DNA from: Polaribacter aestuariivivens
Lineage (GTDB): Bacteria > Bacteroidota > Bacteroidia > Flavobacteriales > Flavobacteriaceae
Reading direction: 5' to 3'
DNA: 64,000 nt
Assembly (NCBI RefSeq): GCF_005885675.1
Contig: NZ_VANR01000001.1
Location: 1 to 64,000, forward strand
The translations under genes and the position numbers were made by a program. The notes beneath the pieces were generated by a model that worked only from the letters and a program-made list of their open reading frames with translations, was not told the origin of the DNA and searched no databases. This document shows positions 55,717 to 63,985 of this stretch, one piece after another; positions within the stretch are counted from its first letter, which is position 1, and every line of letters begins with the position of its first letter.

Positions 55717-56892
55717 TTGAATATCAACATTTTACAACCTGAAGTTCAACATTTTATAAAAGAAAATTTAAAAACAGAAATTACAAAGGTAATTCTTAAA
55801 GGAAGCTCTTTTAAAAATGTTTCTATCCAAGAAATAGCAAACCAAATTTTAGCAAAACAAAAGTCTGAAAAAAAACTATCAACTTGGTTTCATACCGAAA
55901 ACATTTATTATCCTGCAAAATTAAGTATTGAGCAAACCTCGTCTGAAATTACTGCAAATTATAAATCTAAAATTGTTTCTAGCGATTCTATAATTGATAT
56001 TACTGGAGGTTTTGGTGTAGATGCTTTTTACTTTTCTAAGCAATTTAAAAATGTAACTCATTGTGAAATTAATCAAGAATTATCTGAAATTGTAAAACAC
56101 AACTTTCAACAATTAAAAGTAAATAATGTTGATTTTTTCTCAGGAAATGGTACAAACTTTTTAAAAGAAACAAATAAAAAATTCAGCTGTATTTATATAG
56201 ATCCTTCTAGAAGAGATGACTTAAAAGGAAAGGTTTTTTTATTGAAAGATTGCCAACCTTACATTAGCCCAAAAATTGATTTCTTTTTCACAAAAACTGA
56301 TTATATATTAATAAAAGTATCACCCATTTTAGATCTTACACAAACAATTAACGAACTTAAAAATGTGAAGGAAATTCATATTGTTTCAATAAATAATGAA
56401 GTGAAAGAATTATTGTTTTTATTAGAAAAAAATTACAACAATAGTATTGCTATAAAAACAGTAAATTTCAAAAAAGAAAAAGTGCAAACATTTAATTTTA
56501 TATTTGATGAAGATGTAACTTCAGAATACTCTGAACCTCTCTCCTATTTGTATGAGCCAAATTCTGCCATTTTAAAATCTGGTGGATTTCATCAAATAAC
56601 CAACAAATTAAATGTATTTAAACTACAGCAACATTCACATTTATACACTTCTGAAAAACAAGTGAATTTTCCTGGTAGAACATTTAAAATTGAGCACGTA
56701 TTACCATATGATAAAAAGAAAATTATAAAATTGCTTCCAGACAAGAAAGCAAATATCACTACAAGAAATTTCCCAAAAACAGTTGCTCAAATAAGAAAAG
56801 AAACTAAGATTAAAGATGGTGGAAATATTTTTATCTTTTTTAGTACAAACAAATCAGAAAAGCTAATTGTAATAATTTGTTTAAAAATCTAG
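55717..56892 (+). CDS. Class I SAM-dependent methyltransferase with THUMP-like domain
   Basis: 391 residues from a TTG start; no ATG is close. The methyltransferase motif I is IIDITGGFGVDAFYFSK (about 91-107), the substrate loop is YIDPSRRDDLKGKVFLLKDCQP (seen as IYIDPSRRDD), and a THUMP-like domain forms the C-terminus (FPGRTFKIEHVLPYDKKKI, then ITTRNFPKTVAQIRKETKIKDG). It probably methylates RNA or a related nucleic-acid substrate; the exact site is unknown. The stop codon lies inside an 11-bp inverted repeat. Confidence 0.88.
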   Translation: MNINILQPEVQHFIKENLKTEITKVILKGSSFKNVSIQEIANQILAKQKSEKKLSTWFHTENIYYPAKLSIEQTSSEITANYKSKIVSSDSIIDITGGFGVDAFYFSKQFKNVTHCEINQELSEIVKHNFQQLKVNNVDFFSGNGTNFLKETNKKFSCIYIDPSRRDDLKGKVFLLKDCQPYISPKIDFFFTKTDYILIKVSPILDLTQTINELKNVKEIHIVSINNEVKELLFLLEKNYNNSIAIKTVNFKKEKVQTFNFIFDEDVTSEYSEPLSYLYEPNSAILKSGGFHQITNKLNVFKLQQHSHLYTSEKQVNFPGRTFKIEHVLPYDKKKIIKLLPDKKANITTRNFPKTVAQIRKETKIKDGGNIFIFFSTNKSEKLIVIICLKI

Positions 56893-56940
56893 TTATTAAC
56901 AATTTAACTAACAATCAAAACCTCATTATGTTAATAACTA
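56890..56940. repeat. Inverted repeat at the end of the methyltransferase gene
   Basis: TAGTTATTAAC (56890-56900) and GTTAATAACTA (56930-56940), 29 bases apart. The left arm includes the TAG stop. No T run follows, so it is not a typical terminator. Confidence 0.6.
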
Positions 56941-56977
56941 TTTATATAAAAGTTAAAATTAAAAAAAACTAATCACA

Positions 56978-57068
56978 TATATTTGCAAAACATTAGGTGT
57001 TTTATTATTAGGGGTATGAAACACCTAAAAAAAAGTCTCGAATTAACTTTCGAGACTTTTACTTTTTT
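56978..57068 (+). ncRNA. Candidate small RNA or leader with two hairpins upstream of fdhD
   Basis: TATATTTG (56978-56985) would start a transcript near 56992. Hairpin 1 has a 10-bp stem, TTAGGTGTTT/AAACACCTAA (56993-57002 with 57019-57028), with a loop containing AGGGGT. Hairpin 2 has a 12-bp stem (57031-57042 with 57049-57060) followed by a T-rich stretch (57063-57068), which is a good terminator. A separate -7 box for fdhD follows. No -33 match was found, so the start is uncertain. Confidence 0.45.
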
Positions 57069-57085
57069 AGCCAACCACTTTTCAT

Positions 57086-57093
57086 TAAGTTTG
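57086..57093 (+). promoter_or_regulatory. Candidate -7 box for fdhD
   Basis: TAAGTTTG fits TAnnTTTG and ends 21 bases before the fdhD ATG, after the terminator hairpin at 57031-57060. Confidence 0.4.
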
Positions 57094-57113
57094 TATAGCA
57101 AGTTCTCAACCGT

Positions 57114-57920
57114 ATGCAAACGCTTTCTTACCAAGGTTTAAAAATAGTAAACACACATCAAACTACAATTTCAGATTGTTTAGTTATAGAAGCTCCATTG
57201 CAAATTAACATTAACAACGAAGCATACACAGTTGTAATGAGAACCCCTAATAATGATTCAGAACTTATTAGAGGATTACTTTTTGCAGAAGATATTTATA
57301 AAAATAATTCTCCATTAAAATTAACTATTCAAAAAGAACAAGATAAAATTCCACAAATTATTAATGTAGAAATTCCTAATCATCTTTTAGGCAAAGGCTA
57401 TCTAAATAAAAGAACACTTTTATCTGTTTCCTCATGTGGTATTTGTGGTAAAAAAGAATTAAAAGACCTTGAAGTTAAAGGCGATAGAATTAAAAATATA
57501 AATACGTATTCTTCAGAGAAAATTCATGAAATGTTTATTCAAATGACTCAAAAGCAACAAACATTTAAGAATTCTGGAGGAAGTCATGCTGCATGCATTT
57601 TTAATAAAAACTACGAATTATTAACAATTAAAGAAGATATTGGAAGGCATAATGCTGTTGATAAAACTGTTGGTGATTTATTAATAAAAAATCATTTAAA
57701 AACTGCCAATTTTTTATTGGTAAGTGGCAGAGTTTCTTACGAAATTGTATCCAAAGCTTTTATTGCTAAAATTCCAATAATTGTAGCAGTTTCTGCATGT
57801 TCTTCCTTAGCTGTAGATTTTGCTAAAGAATTCGGAATTTGCTTAATTGGTTTTACTAGAAACAACAAAATGACAATTTACTCAAATCCATCTTACCTAA
57901 AAAAAGATAAAAATGTCTAA
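57114..57920 (+). CDS. fdhD: Formate dehydrogenase accessory sulfurtransferase FdhD
   Basis: 268 residues. FdhD moves sulfur from IscS-type desulfurases to the molybdenum cofactor of formate-dehydrogenase-like enzymes. The redox pair is Cys108/Cys111 in SSCGICGKKEL; SGGSHAACIF, EDIGRHNAVDKTVG and LVSGRVSYEIVSKAFIAKIPI follow. The next gene overlaps by 8 bases and encodes the likely client molybdoenzyme, so the two are translated together. No other molybdopterin genes lie in the window. Confidence 0.95.
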   Translation: MQTLSYQGLKIVNTHQTTISDCLVIEAPLQININNEAYTVVMRTPNNDSELIRGLLFAEDIYKNNSPLKLTIQKEQDKIPQIINVEIPNHLLGKGYLNKRTLLSVSSCGICGKKELKDLEVKGDRIKNINTYSSEKIHEMFIQMTQKQQTFKNSGGSHAACIFNKNYELLTIKEDIGRHNAVDKTVGDLLIKNHLKTANFLLVSGRVSYEIVSKAFIAKIPIIVAVSACSSLAVDFAKEFGICLIGFTRNNKMTIYSNPSYLKKDKNV

Positions 57921-60204
57921 GAATACAAACGCGCAACCTCCAGAAAAATTAACAGGTATAAAACTAAGAGAAATTCCAAAATCTGCTGTTGGTGTGAAAG
58001 CAATTAAATCGGCATTAACTCACATAAATGATGAAGTTGGTTTGGTAAATGGAATTCAACTTTTAAAAAATTTAAATCAAAAAGATGGTTTTGATTGTCC
58101 TGGTTGTGCGTGGCCAGATCCAGATGAAAAACGAGCTTTCTTAGCAGAATATTGCGAAAATGGTGCAAAGGCAGTTGCTGAAGAAGCTACAAAAAATAAA
58201 GTTTCTCCACTTTTTTTTGCCACACATTCTGTAAAAGAATTGGCAAAGTTGTCAGATTACGAGATTGGTAAAAGTGGAAGAATTACACATCCAATGTACT
58301 TATCTGAAGGAAAAGATAATTATGAAGAAATTTCTTGGGAAGACGCCTTTCAGCTAATTGCAAAAGAATTAAATAGTTTGAACTCTCCAGATGAAGCCAT
58401 TTTTTATACCTCTGGAAGAACTAGTAATGAAGCTGCTTTTTTATATCAATTGTTTGTAAGACAATTTGGTACAAATAATTTACCTGATTGCTCAAATATG
58501 TGCCATGAATCTAGTGGCGCTGCACTTTCAGAAACTTTAGGTATTGGAAAAGGCTCTGTAACATTAAACGATTTTAACCATGCTGATTTAGTAATTGTAG
58601 TAGGTCAAAATCCAGGTACAAACCACCCAAGAATGCTAACAGCCTTAGGAGAAACAAAAAACAATGGTGGAAAAATAATAACAATAAACCCACTTCCTGA
58701 AGTTGGTTTACTCAATTATAAAGATCCTCAAAATCCTTTAAAATGGGTAGGTTCTGGTCAAGATTTAACAGATTTGTTTCTACAAGTAAAAATAAATGGT
58801 GATGTTGCGCTGCTAAAAATCATCTTAAAATTAATGAAAGAGCGAGAATATGCTGAACCAAACTCAGTATTCAATCATCAATTTATAAATGAAAAAACTG
58901 CTGGTTTAGACGATATGTTAAATGATTTAGATAACTATTCAATATCAGAATTACTGCAGCAAACAGGAATTTCTTTAGAAAAAATTAAACAAGCCACAGA
59001 GCTCATAATAAACAATGAAAAAATTATTATTTGTTGGGCAATGGGTTTAACACAACATAAAAACTCTGTAGATAATATCAGAGAAATAGTAAACATACTA
59101 TTATTAAAAGGTAGTATTGGAAAAAAAGGAGCAGGAACTTGCCCTGTGCGTGGTCACTCAAATGTTCAAGGAGATAGAACTATGGGGATTTGGGAAAAAA
59201 TGAGTGATTCATTTTTAGACAAACTAGATAATGAGTTCAACTTCAAGTCACCAAGAAAACATGGTTTTGATGTGGTAAATTCCATTAAAGCTATGTACCA
59301 GAAAAAAGCAAAAATATTTTTTGGAATGGGTGGAAATTTTATTTCAGCTACTCCAGATACAGAATATACTGCTAAAGCATTAAAAAACTGTAATTTAACT
59401 GTTCACGTATCTACAAAATTGAATAGAAGTCATTTAATTCATGGAAAAAAAGCCCTTATTTTACCTTGTTTAGGACGATCAGAAAAAGACTTACAGGTTT
59501 CTGGAGAACAATTTGTAACTGTAGAAAATTCAATGGGAGTTGTACATCAATCTAATGGTGTTTTAGAGCCACATTCAAAAAAAATACTAAGTGAACCTGC
59601 AATTATTGCTGGATTAGCCAATGCAACTTTAAAAGAATCAACCGTAAACTGGACTGAACTAATCTCTAATTATGATTATATAAGAAATAAAATTGAAGCT
59701 ATAATTCCAGGTTTTGAAAATTATAATAAACGTGCACGTCAAAAAGGTGGATTTTATTTACCAAACAATGCAAGAGAAAATAACTTTAGCCCAACAACCA
59801 CAGGAAAAGCGAACTTTACAATTAATCAACCTTCAGATTTAAAGTTAAAAGATAATCAATTTATCATGATGACTATTAGATCTCATGATCAGTACAATAC
59901 TACTATTTATGGTTTAAATGATAGGTACAGAGGTGTTTTAAACGAAAGAAGGGTTATTTATATGAATCCTGAAGATATGAAAAGTCAACAGTTAAAACAA
60001 TTAGATTTAGTTGATTTAATTAGTCACTTTGATGGAGAAAAAAGAATAGCCAAAGGTTTTTTAGTGATATCATATGATATTCCTAAGCAGTGTACAGCTA
60101 CCTATTTTCCTGAAGCCAATGTTTTGGTTCCTATAAAAAGCGTAGCTAAAATAAGTAACACTCCTGCTTCCAAAACTGTAATTATTAGTATTGAAAAAAG
60201 ATAA
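57913..60204 (+). CDS. FdhF/YdeP family molybdopterin oxidoreductase
   Basis: 763 residues of the YdeP-type branch. The N-terminus has DCPGCAWPDPDEKR (Cys62, Cys65) in place of the full 4Fe-4S Cys set. The molybdopterin region has FYTSGRTSNEAAFLYQLF, LPDCSNMCHESSGAAL (about 191-206), VVGQNPGTNHPRML and GAGTCPVRGHSNVQGDRTMG. The C-terminal dinucleotide-binding domain includes MTIRSHDQYNTTIYGLNDRYRG. The physiological substrate of this family is not settled, and formate is only one option. Overlap with fdhD supports sulfuration of the Mo centre. Confidence 0.93.
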   Translation: MSKNTNAQPPEKLTGIKLREIPKSAVGVKAIKSALTHINDEVGLVNGIQLLKNLNQKDGFDCPGCAWPDPDEKRAFLAEYCENGAKAVAEEATKNKVSPLFFATHSVKELAKLSDYEIGKSGRITHPMYLSEGKDNYEEISWEDAFQLIAKELNSLNSPDEAIFYTSGRTSNEAAFLYQLFVRQFGTNNLPDCSNMCHESSGAALSETLGIGKGSVTLNDFNHADLVIVVGQNPGTNHPRMLTALGETKNNGGKIITINPLPEVGLLNYKDPQNPLKWVGSGQDLTDLFLQVKINGDVALLKIILKLMKEREYAEPNSVFNHQFINEKTAGLDDMLNDLDNYSISELLQQTGISLEKIKQATELIINNEKIIICWAMGLTQHKNSVDNIREIVNILLLKGSIGKKGAGTCPVRGHSNVQGDRTMGIWEKMSDSFLDKLDNEFNFKSPRKHGFDVVNSIKAMYQKKAKIFFGMGGNFISATPDTEYTAKALKNCNLTVHVSTKLNRSHLIHGKKALILPCLGRSEKDLQVSGEQFVTVENSMGVVHQSNGVLEPHSKKILSEPAIIAGLANATLKESTVNWTELISNYDYIRNKIEAIIPGFENYNKRARQKGGFYLPNNARENNFSPTTTGKANFTINQPSDLKLKDNQFIMMTIRSHDQYNTTIYGLNDRYRGVLNERRVIYMNPEDMKSQQLKQLDLVDLISHFDGEKRIAKGFLVISYDIPKQCTATYFPEANVLVPIKSVAKISNTPASKTVIISIEKR

Positions 60205-60206
60205 AT

Positions 60207-60214
60207 TATATTTG
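60207..60214 (+). promoter_or_regulatory. Candidate -7 box for the glycine-rich barrel gene
   Basis: TATATTTG fits TAnnTTTG. It ends 26 bases before the GTG at 60240 and supports that start. It directly follows the stop of the molybdoenzyme gene. Confidence 0.4.
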
Positions 60215-60239
60215 CAAACCAATATTTAAAAATAAAGTT

Positions 60240-61778
60240 GTGAAAAAGCCAATCCTATTCATTTTTATCATTTTATGCAATCAATTTTTAGTTTCACAAA
60301 CGAATAAAATTCCTGAAAAAATTACACAAAAAGGGTTTGCTAAAGTAGATTTTTTATCTATAAAAATGCCACAAGCAGAAATTCCAAATGAACCAAACAT
60401 GGGTTTTTCTGGTATACACTATAATATAATACTAAATAAAAACTTTTACGCAGGCTTAGGGATTTATGGATCTGTTTCTGGAAGAAGAGGTGGTTTTTTT
60501 ACTCTAGGAGTTAATGCAGGGTATAAAAAATACATAGCTGATAAATTATATTTTGACACCGGATTTCATTTTGGTGGTGGTGGTGGTGCAGGTGCTAAAG
60601 ATGGTGGTGGTGCATTTATTTTACCACATGTAAATTTAGGCTATGATTTTAAATATTTTTCCTTAAATACAGGTTGGAGTTATATAAACTTTTTCGATAA
60701 AGGCTTAATCAAAGGAAATCAATTAAATGTTGCCCTAGAAATCCCTTTAGACTATAATTATGCTTCTAACAAAAATACAGAAAGTTCCTTTTCTTTTGAA
60801 GATTTAAATAATTCTTCTTGGAAACAAGAAACTAGTAAAACATCATTTATGTTACATTTAAATAATTTAAAAGTACAAAGTGACGCTAATGCGACAACTG
60901 GAGATATTCTTAAAGGAAAAACAATAAGATTAGCCGGATTCGAACTCGCTAATTATTTTAATGAAAATTGGTTTGCATTCTTAAAAGTTGATGGTGCTTA
61001 CAGTGGTATTAGAGCTGGTTATATGGATGTACTTTTAGGGGCTGGATACCAATTCTCATTCAACAAAAATCGAACAAATATTTTAGCAAAGTTTGGATTT
61101 GGAGCTGGTGGTGGTGGTGGTGTAGATTCAGAAGGTGGTTTTTTATTATATCCAGATGTTTCTGTTGAACAAAAGCTTTTTGATGATGTGTTTATATCTG
61201 TAAATAAAGGATATTTATTAACTCCTAGTCAATATTTTTCGACGTCAACGTATGGAATTGGTTTGAAATATTATGTTGAAAAAAACGGCACTTTCTCTGA
61301 AAATAATAAATTTGAGAATGGTAGATTTAAAGGAATTGAAATAATTATAAAACAAGATTGGTATTTTGACGCAATGAGAATGACAGAACCTACTCAAGAT
61401 ATGCATCAAATATCACTTCAAACTAATTTATTTTTAAATAAAAGTTTATTCTTAGCAGGACAAACATCTTTTGCAAATTTTGGAAATGCAGGTGCTTATG
61501 GTGAAGGTTTAGTTGGTTTAGGATTTAAAACAAACCATTCATTTATAAATAACACAACTTTTTTTACGCAAATTTTAGCAGGTGCAGCTGGAGGAGGCAA
61601 TATTAGTACAGGAGAAGGTTTTATAATAAAACCAAGTGCTGGAGCAGATTACCAATTAAACAAAACTTTAAGTTTAAGAGGCTCTGTAGGGTATGTAAAA
61701 GCCAAAGGAGGTAGCCTTAGCAGCCCTTTTGTTAATTTTGGAATAAAATATAATTTTTCTTTTTTAAATATGAAATAA
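60240..61778 (+). CDS. Outer-membrane protein with three glycine-rich repeat modules
   Basis: 512 residues from a GTG start, with a signal peptide (about 1-20, ending VSQ). The rest consists of three related modules of about 120 residues, at roughly 52-172, 232-345 and 388-508. Each has a short aromatic strand pair, a glycine-rich loop (FGGGGGAGAKDGGG at 111-124, FGAGGGGGVDSEGG at 287-300, AGAAGGGNISTGEG at 447-460) and an amphipathic strand block ending like a barrel hairpin. The end KYNFSFLNMK has the aromatic C-terminal strand of outer-membrane barrels. I do not recognise the family. It has its own -7 box and need not belong to the fdhD operon. Confidence 0.8.
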   Translation: MKKPILFIFIILCNQFLVSQTNKIPEKITQKGFAKVDFLSIKMPQAEIPNEPNMGFSGIHYNIILNKNFYAGLGIYGSVSGRRGGFFTLGVNAGYKKYIADKLYFDTGFHFGGGGGAGAKDGGGAFILPHVNLGYDFKYFSLNTGWSYINFFDKGLIKGNQLNVALEIPLDYNYASNKNTESSFSFEDLNNSSWKQETSKTSFMLHLNNLKVQSDANATTGDILKGKTIRLAGFELANYFNENWFAFLKVDGAYSGIRAGYMDVLLGAGYQFSFNKNRTNILAKFGFGAGGGGGVDSEGGFLLYPDVSVEQKLFDDVFISVNKGYLLTPSQYFSTSTYGIGLKYYVEKNGTFSENNKFENGRFKGIEIIIKQDWYFDAMRMTEPTQDMHQISLQTNLFLNKSLFLAGQTSFANFGNAGAYGEGLVGLGFKTNHSFINNTTFFTQILAGAAGGGNISTGEGFIIKPSAGADYQLNKTLSLRGSVGYVKAKGGSLSSPFVNFGIKYNFSFLNMK

Positions 61779-61785
61779 ATAATTG

Positions 61786-61793
61786 TATATTTG
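61786..61793 (+). promoter_or_regulatory. Candidate -7 box with a long untranslated leader
   Basis: TATATTTG fits TAnnTTTG but ends 243 bases before the next start codon, unlike most other boxes in the window. No -33 match. Confidence 0.35.
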
Positions 61794-61851
61794 CATTATA
61801 ATTTAGAAATAGATTATACTCCCTTCAAAAAATTTATAATAAGTTCCAACA

Positions 61852-61874
61852 TAACTAAAATTTAATTTTAGTTA
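61852..61874. repeat. Inverted repeat in the leader of the small lipoprotein gene
   Basis: TAACTAAAATT, one T, then AATTTTAGTTA: a perfect 11-bp palindrome. No T run follows. The 257-base spacer 61779-62035 holds this repeat and the -7 box, but no open reading frame. Confidence 0.6.
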
Positions 61875-62035
61875 ATGATATTTATTATAATACATTATAA
61901 AGCTCCCTAACTTTACAAGTATTTTTATGTGCTATTATTTTATAATCGCAGAGAACTAAAATACAATCCCTACAGAAAGTTAGTATCTGAATTAAAATAA
62001 TAGTTTTTATTAAAATTTATAAAAATTATTTAATT

Positions 62036-62299
62036 ATGAAAAAAGTGTTATTAACATTAACATTTGTAGGGCTATTACTTACCAGTTGCCAACCAGTAAA
62101 AACAGAGTTAGAACATTATGAGTCTAACAAAGCTGTCGTTGAAAAAGAGTTTCCAAATTATCATATCACTTCATTTAGGCAGTTTAGCTATGTGTTTCAA
62201 GTTTCAAATCCAGAACATGTAATTAAAGTAACTTTAGACAATGCAATAATTGTTAAACAAGATACTTTAAAGGTTTTTTCAACAATTTCAAAAAGATAA
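62036..62299 (+). CDS. Small lipoprotein
   Basis: 87 residues with a lipobox, LLLTSC (Cys18), so about 70 residues remain in the mature form. The rest (VEKEFPNYHITSFRQFSYVFQV, seen as HITSFRQFSYVF, then VIKVTLDNAIIVKQDTL) suggests a short beta domain. No family is recognised. It follows a 257-base spacer without genes and is closed by a good terminator, so it is transcribed alone, perhaps from the distant -7 box at 61786-61793. Confidence 0.75.
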   Translation: MKKVLLTLTFVGLLLTSCQPVKTELEHYESNKAVVEKEFPNYHITSFRQFSYVFQVSNPEHVIKVTLDNAIIVKQDTLKVFSTISKR

Positions 62300-62350
62300 C
62301 TACTCCCCAAAAGTACGTTTATAAATCATTTAATTTTTTTAAATGTATAT

Positions 62351-62379
62351 AGAGTAACTATTTTAGTTACTCTTTTTTT
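62351..62379 (+). terminator. Terminator after the small lipoprotein gene
   Basis: A 10-bp stem AGAGTAACTA/TAGTTACTCT (62351-62360 with 62364-62373), 3-base loop, then seven T. Confidence 0.88.
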
Positions 62380-62429
62380 ATTTTCAAAAATCACAAATAT
62401 TATAACTTTCCAAACAGAAGTTAAGTAAA

Positions 62430-62459
62430 ACAAAAAACCACACTAAAATAGTGTGGTTT
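62430..62459 (-). terminator. Terminator of the tRNA transcript
   Basis: An 11-bp stem, AAACCACACTA/TAGTGTGGTTT (62435-62445 with 62449-62459), 3-base loop. On the minus strand TTTTTTG follows the stem, right behind the tRNA-Arg gene. Confidence 0.82.
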
Positions 62460-62462
62460 ATG

Positions 62463-62536
62463 TGAGCCCTGAAGGATTCGAACCTTCGACCGCCTCCTTA
62501 GAAGGGAGGTGCTCTATCCAGCTGAGCTAAGAGCCC
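62463..62536 (-). tRNA. tRNA-Arg (anticodon UCU)
   Basis: 74 bases fold into a cloverleaf: acceptor GGGCTCT/AGGGCTC (with G-U pairs), D arm GCTC...GAGC, anticodon stem CCTCC/GGAGG around loop CTTCTAA, and T arm GAAGG-TTCGAAT-CCTTC. The anticodon UCU reads AGA/AGG. CCA is not encoded. It follows tRNA-Ser by 58 bases in the same transcript. Confidence 0.95.
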
Positions 62537-62594
62537 TAATCAATACTTTTAAGAAATTCAAACCCTTGAATAATACAAGGGTTTGGTTTCTTAG

Positions 62595-62679
62595 CGGAGA
62601 AAGAGGGATTCGAACCCCCGGACCTGTTACAGTCAACAGTTTTCAAGACTGCCGCATTCGACCACTCTGCCATTTCTCC
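62595..62679 (-). tRNA. tRNA-Ser (anticodon UGA)
   Basis: 85 bases, class II with a long variable arm. Acceptor GGAGAAA/TTTCTCC, anticodon stem around CTTGAAA (anticodon UGA, reading UCN), T arm with GGTTCGAATCC. CCA is not encoded. First of two tRNA genes transcribed leftward. Confidence 0.95.
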
Positions 62680-62713
62680 AAGGGTCTCATCAGGTATTCC
62701 CTGAATGCGGATG

Positions 62714-62721
62714 CAAATATA
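62714..62721 (-). promoter_or_regulatory. Candidate -7 box for the tRNA genes
   Basis: CAAATATA on the plus strand reads TATATTTG on the minus strand, 35 bases before the tRNA-Ser 5' end. No -33 match. Confidence 0.4.
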
Positions 62722-62889
62722 TAAAGCTTTTTTAACTCCGTAAAATAAAAAAGCTATTATTTTTTATCTTTTTTGAATATCATTCATATATCAGCATATC
62801 TTATTCATTGTCAGGCTGTATTATAATATTGAAAACTATAGAAATCATTATAAATATAGAAAAATAAAATTTTCTAATAATCACTTTAG

Positions 62890-62897
62890 TATATTTG
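62890..62897 (+). promoter_or_regulatory. Candidate -7 box for aroC
   Basis: TATATTTG fits TAnnTTTG and ends 24 bases before the aroC ATG. No -33 match. Confidence 0.4.
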
Positions 62898-62920
62898 TAA
62901 TCTAAATAAAAGCAAAAATA

Positions 62921-63985
62921 ATGTCATTTAATTCTTTCGGAAACTTATTAAGAGTAACAACATATGGTGAATCTCATGGAACTGCAATAGGTGGTGTTAT
63001 AGATGGGTTTCCTGCGGGTTTAAAAGTTGATTTCGATGCAATTCAAGAAGAATTAAATAGACGTAAACCTGGACAGTCTAAAATAGTTACTCAAAGAAAA
63101 GAACCAGATGCTGTAGAATTTTTGTCAGGAATTTTCGAAGGAAAAACTACAGGAACTTCAATTGGTTTTATTATTAGAAATACAAATCAAAAAAGTAAAG
63201 ATTATAATCATAATACAAATATATACAGACCATCTCATGCAGATTATACGTATGATAAAAAATACGGAGTAAGAGATTACAGAGGTGGAGGAAGAAGTTC
63301 TGCGCGTGAAACCGCAAACTGGGTAGTAGCTGGTGCTTTGGCAAAACAATTAATTGCAAGTATTCATATAAATGCTTTTACCTCTTCTGTGGGTGATATT
63401 TTTATTGATAAACCGTATCAAGAGTTAGATTTTTCTAAAACTGAAAACAATGTTGTTCGATGTCCTGATGAGTCTTCAGCTGAAAAAATGATTGATAAAA
63501 TTAAAGAAATTAGAAAAGCTGGAGATACTATTGGAGGTACAATTACTTGTGTTGCACAAAATGTTCCTGTCGGTTTAGGTGAACCTATTTTCAATAAATT
63601 ACATGCGGAGCTAGGAAAAGCAATGCTATCTATAAACGCTGTAAAAGGTTTTGAATTTGGAAGCGGATTTTGTGGTGCAAAAATGAAAGGCTCTGAGCAT
63701 AATGATGTTTTTGATGCTGATGGATCTACAAAAACAAACCTTTCTGGTGGAATTCAAGGTGGAATTAGTAATGGAATGGACATTTATTTTAGAGTCGCTT
63801 TTAAACCTGTAGCAACAATTATGAGTTCTCAGCAAACTATAAATTCTGATTTTGAAGTTACTGAAATCACTGGAAAAGGCAGGCATGATCCTTGTGTTGT
63901 TCCTAGAGCTGTTCCCATAATAGAAGCAATGACTGCTTTGGTTTTAGCCGATTTTTACTTATTAAACAAAACAAGAAAAGTATAA
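62921..63985 (+). CDS. aroC: Chorismate synthase
   Basis: 354 residues, complete. It converts EPSP to chorismate using reduced FMN, the last step of the shikimate path. Signatures are [22 protein letters not shown] (seen as [12 protein letters not shown], residues 14-25), [17 protein letters not shown] (seen as [13 protein letters not shown]), [29 protein letters not shown] (seen as [14 protein letters not shown] and [10 protein letters not shown]), and the C-terminal [18 protein letters not shown]. Chorismate also feeds menaquinone, whose menE, menC and menA genes lie at 10.7-15.5 kb. It ends 15 bases before the window edge. Confidence 0.97.
   Translation: MSFNSFGNLLRVTTYGESHGTAIGGVIDGFPAGLKVDFDAIQEELNRRKPGQSKIVTQRKEPDAVEFLSGIFEGKTTGTSIGFIIRNTNQKSKDYNHNTNIYRPSHADYTYDKKYGVRDYRGGGRSSARETANWVVAGALAKQLIASIHINAFTSSVGDIFIDKPYQELDFSKTENNVVRCPDESSAEKMIDKIKEIRKAGDTIGGTITCVAQNVPVGLGEPIFNKLHAELGKAMLSINAVKGFEFGSGFCGAKMKGSEHNDVFDADGSTKTNLSGGIQGGISNGMDIYFRVAFKPVATIMSSQQTINSDFEVTEITGKGRHDPCVVPRAVPIIEAMTALVLADFYLLNKTRKV

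Noticed and set aside
62509..62724. 71-residue open frame on the plus strand
   Set aside because: It runs antisense through both tRNA genes and has no start signal; the tRNA folds explain the sequence.
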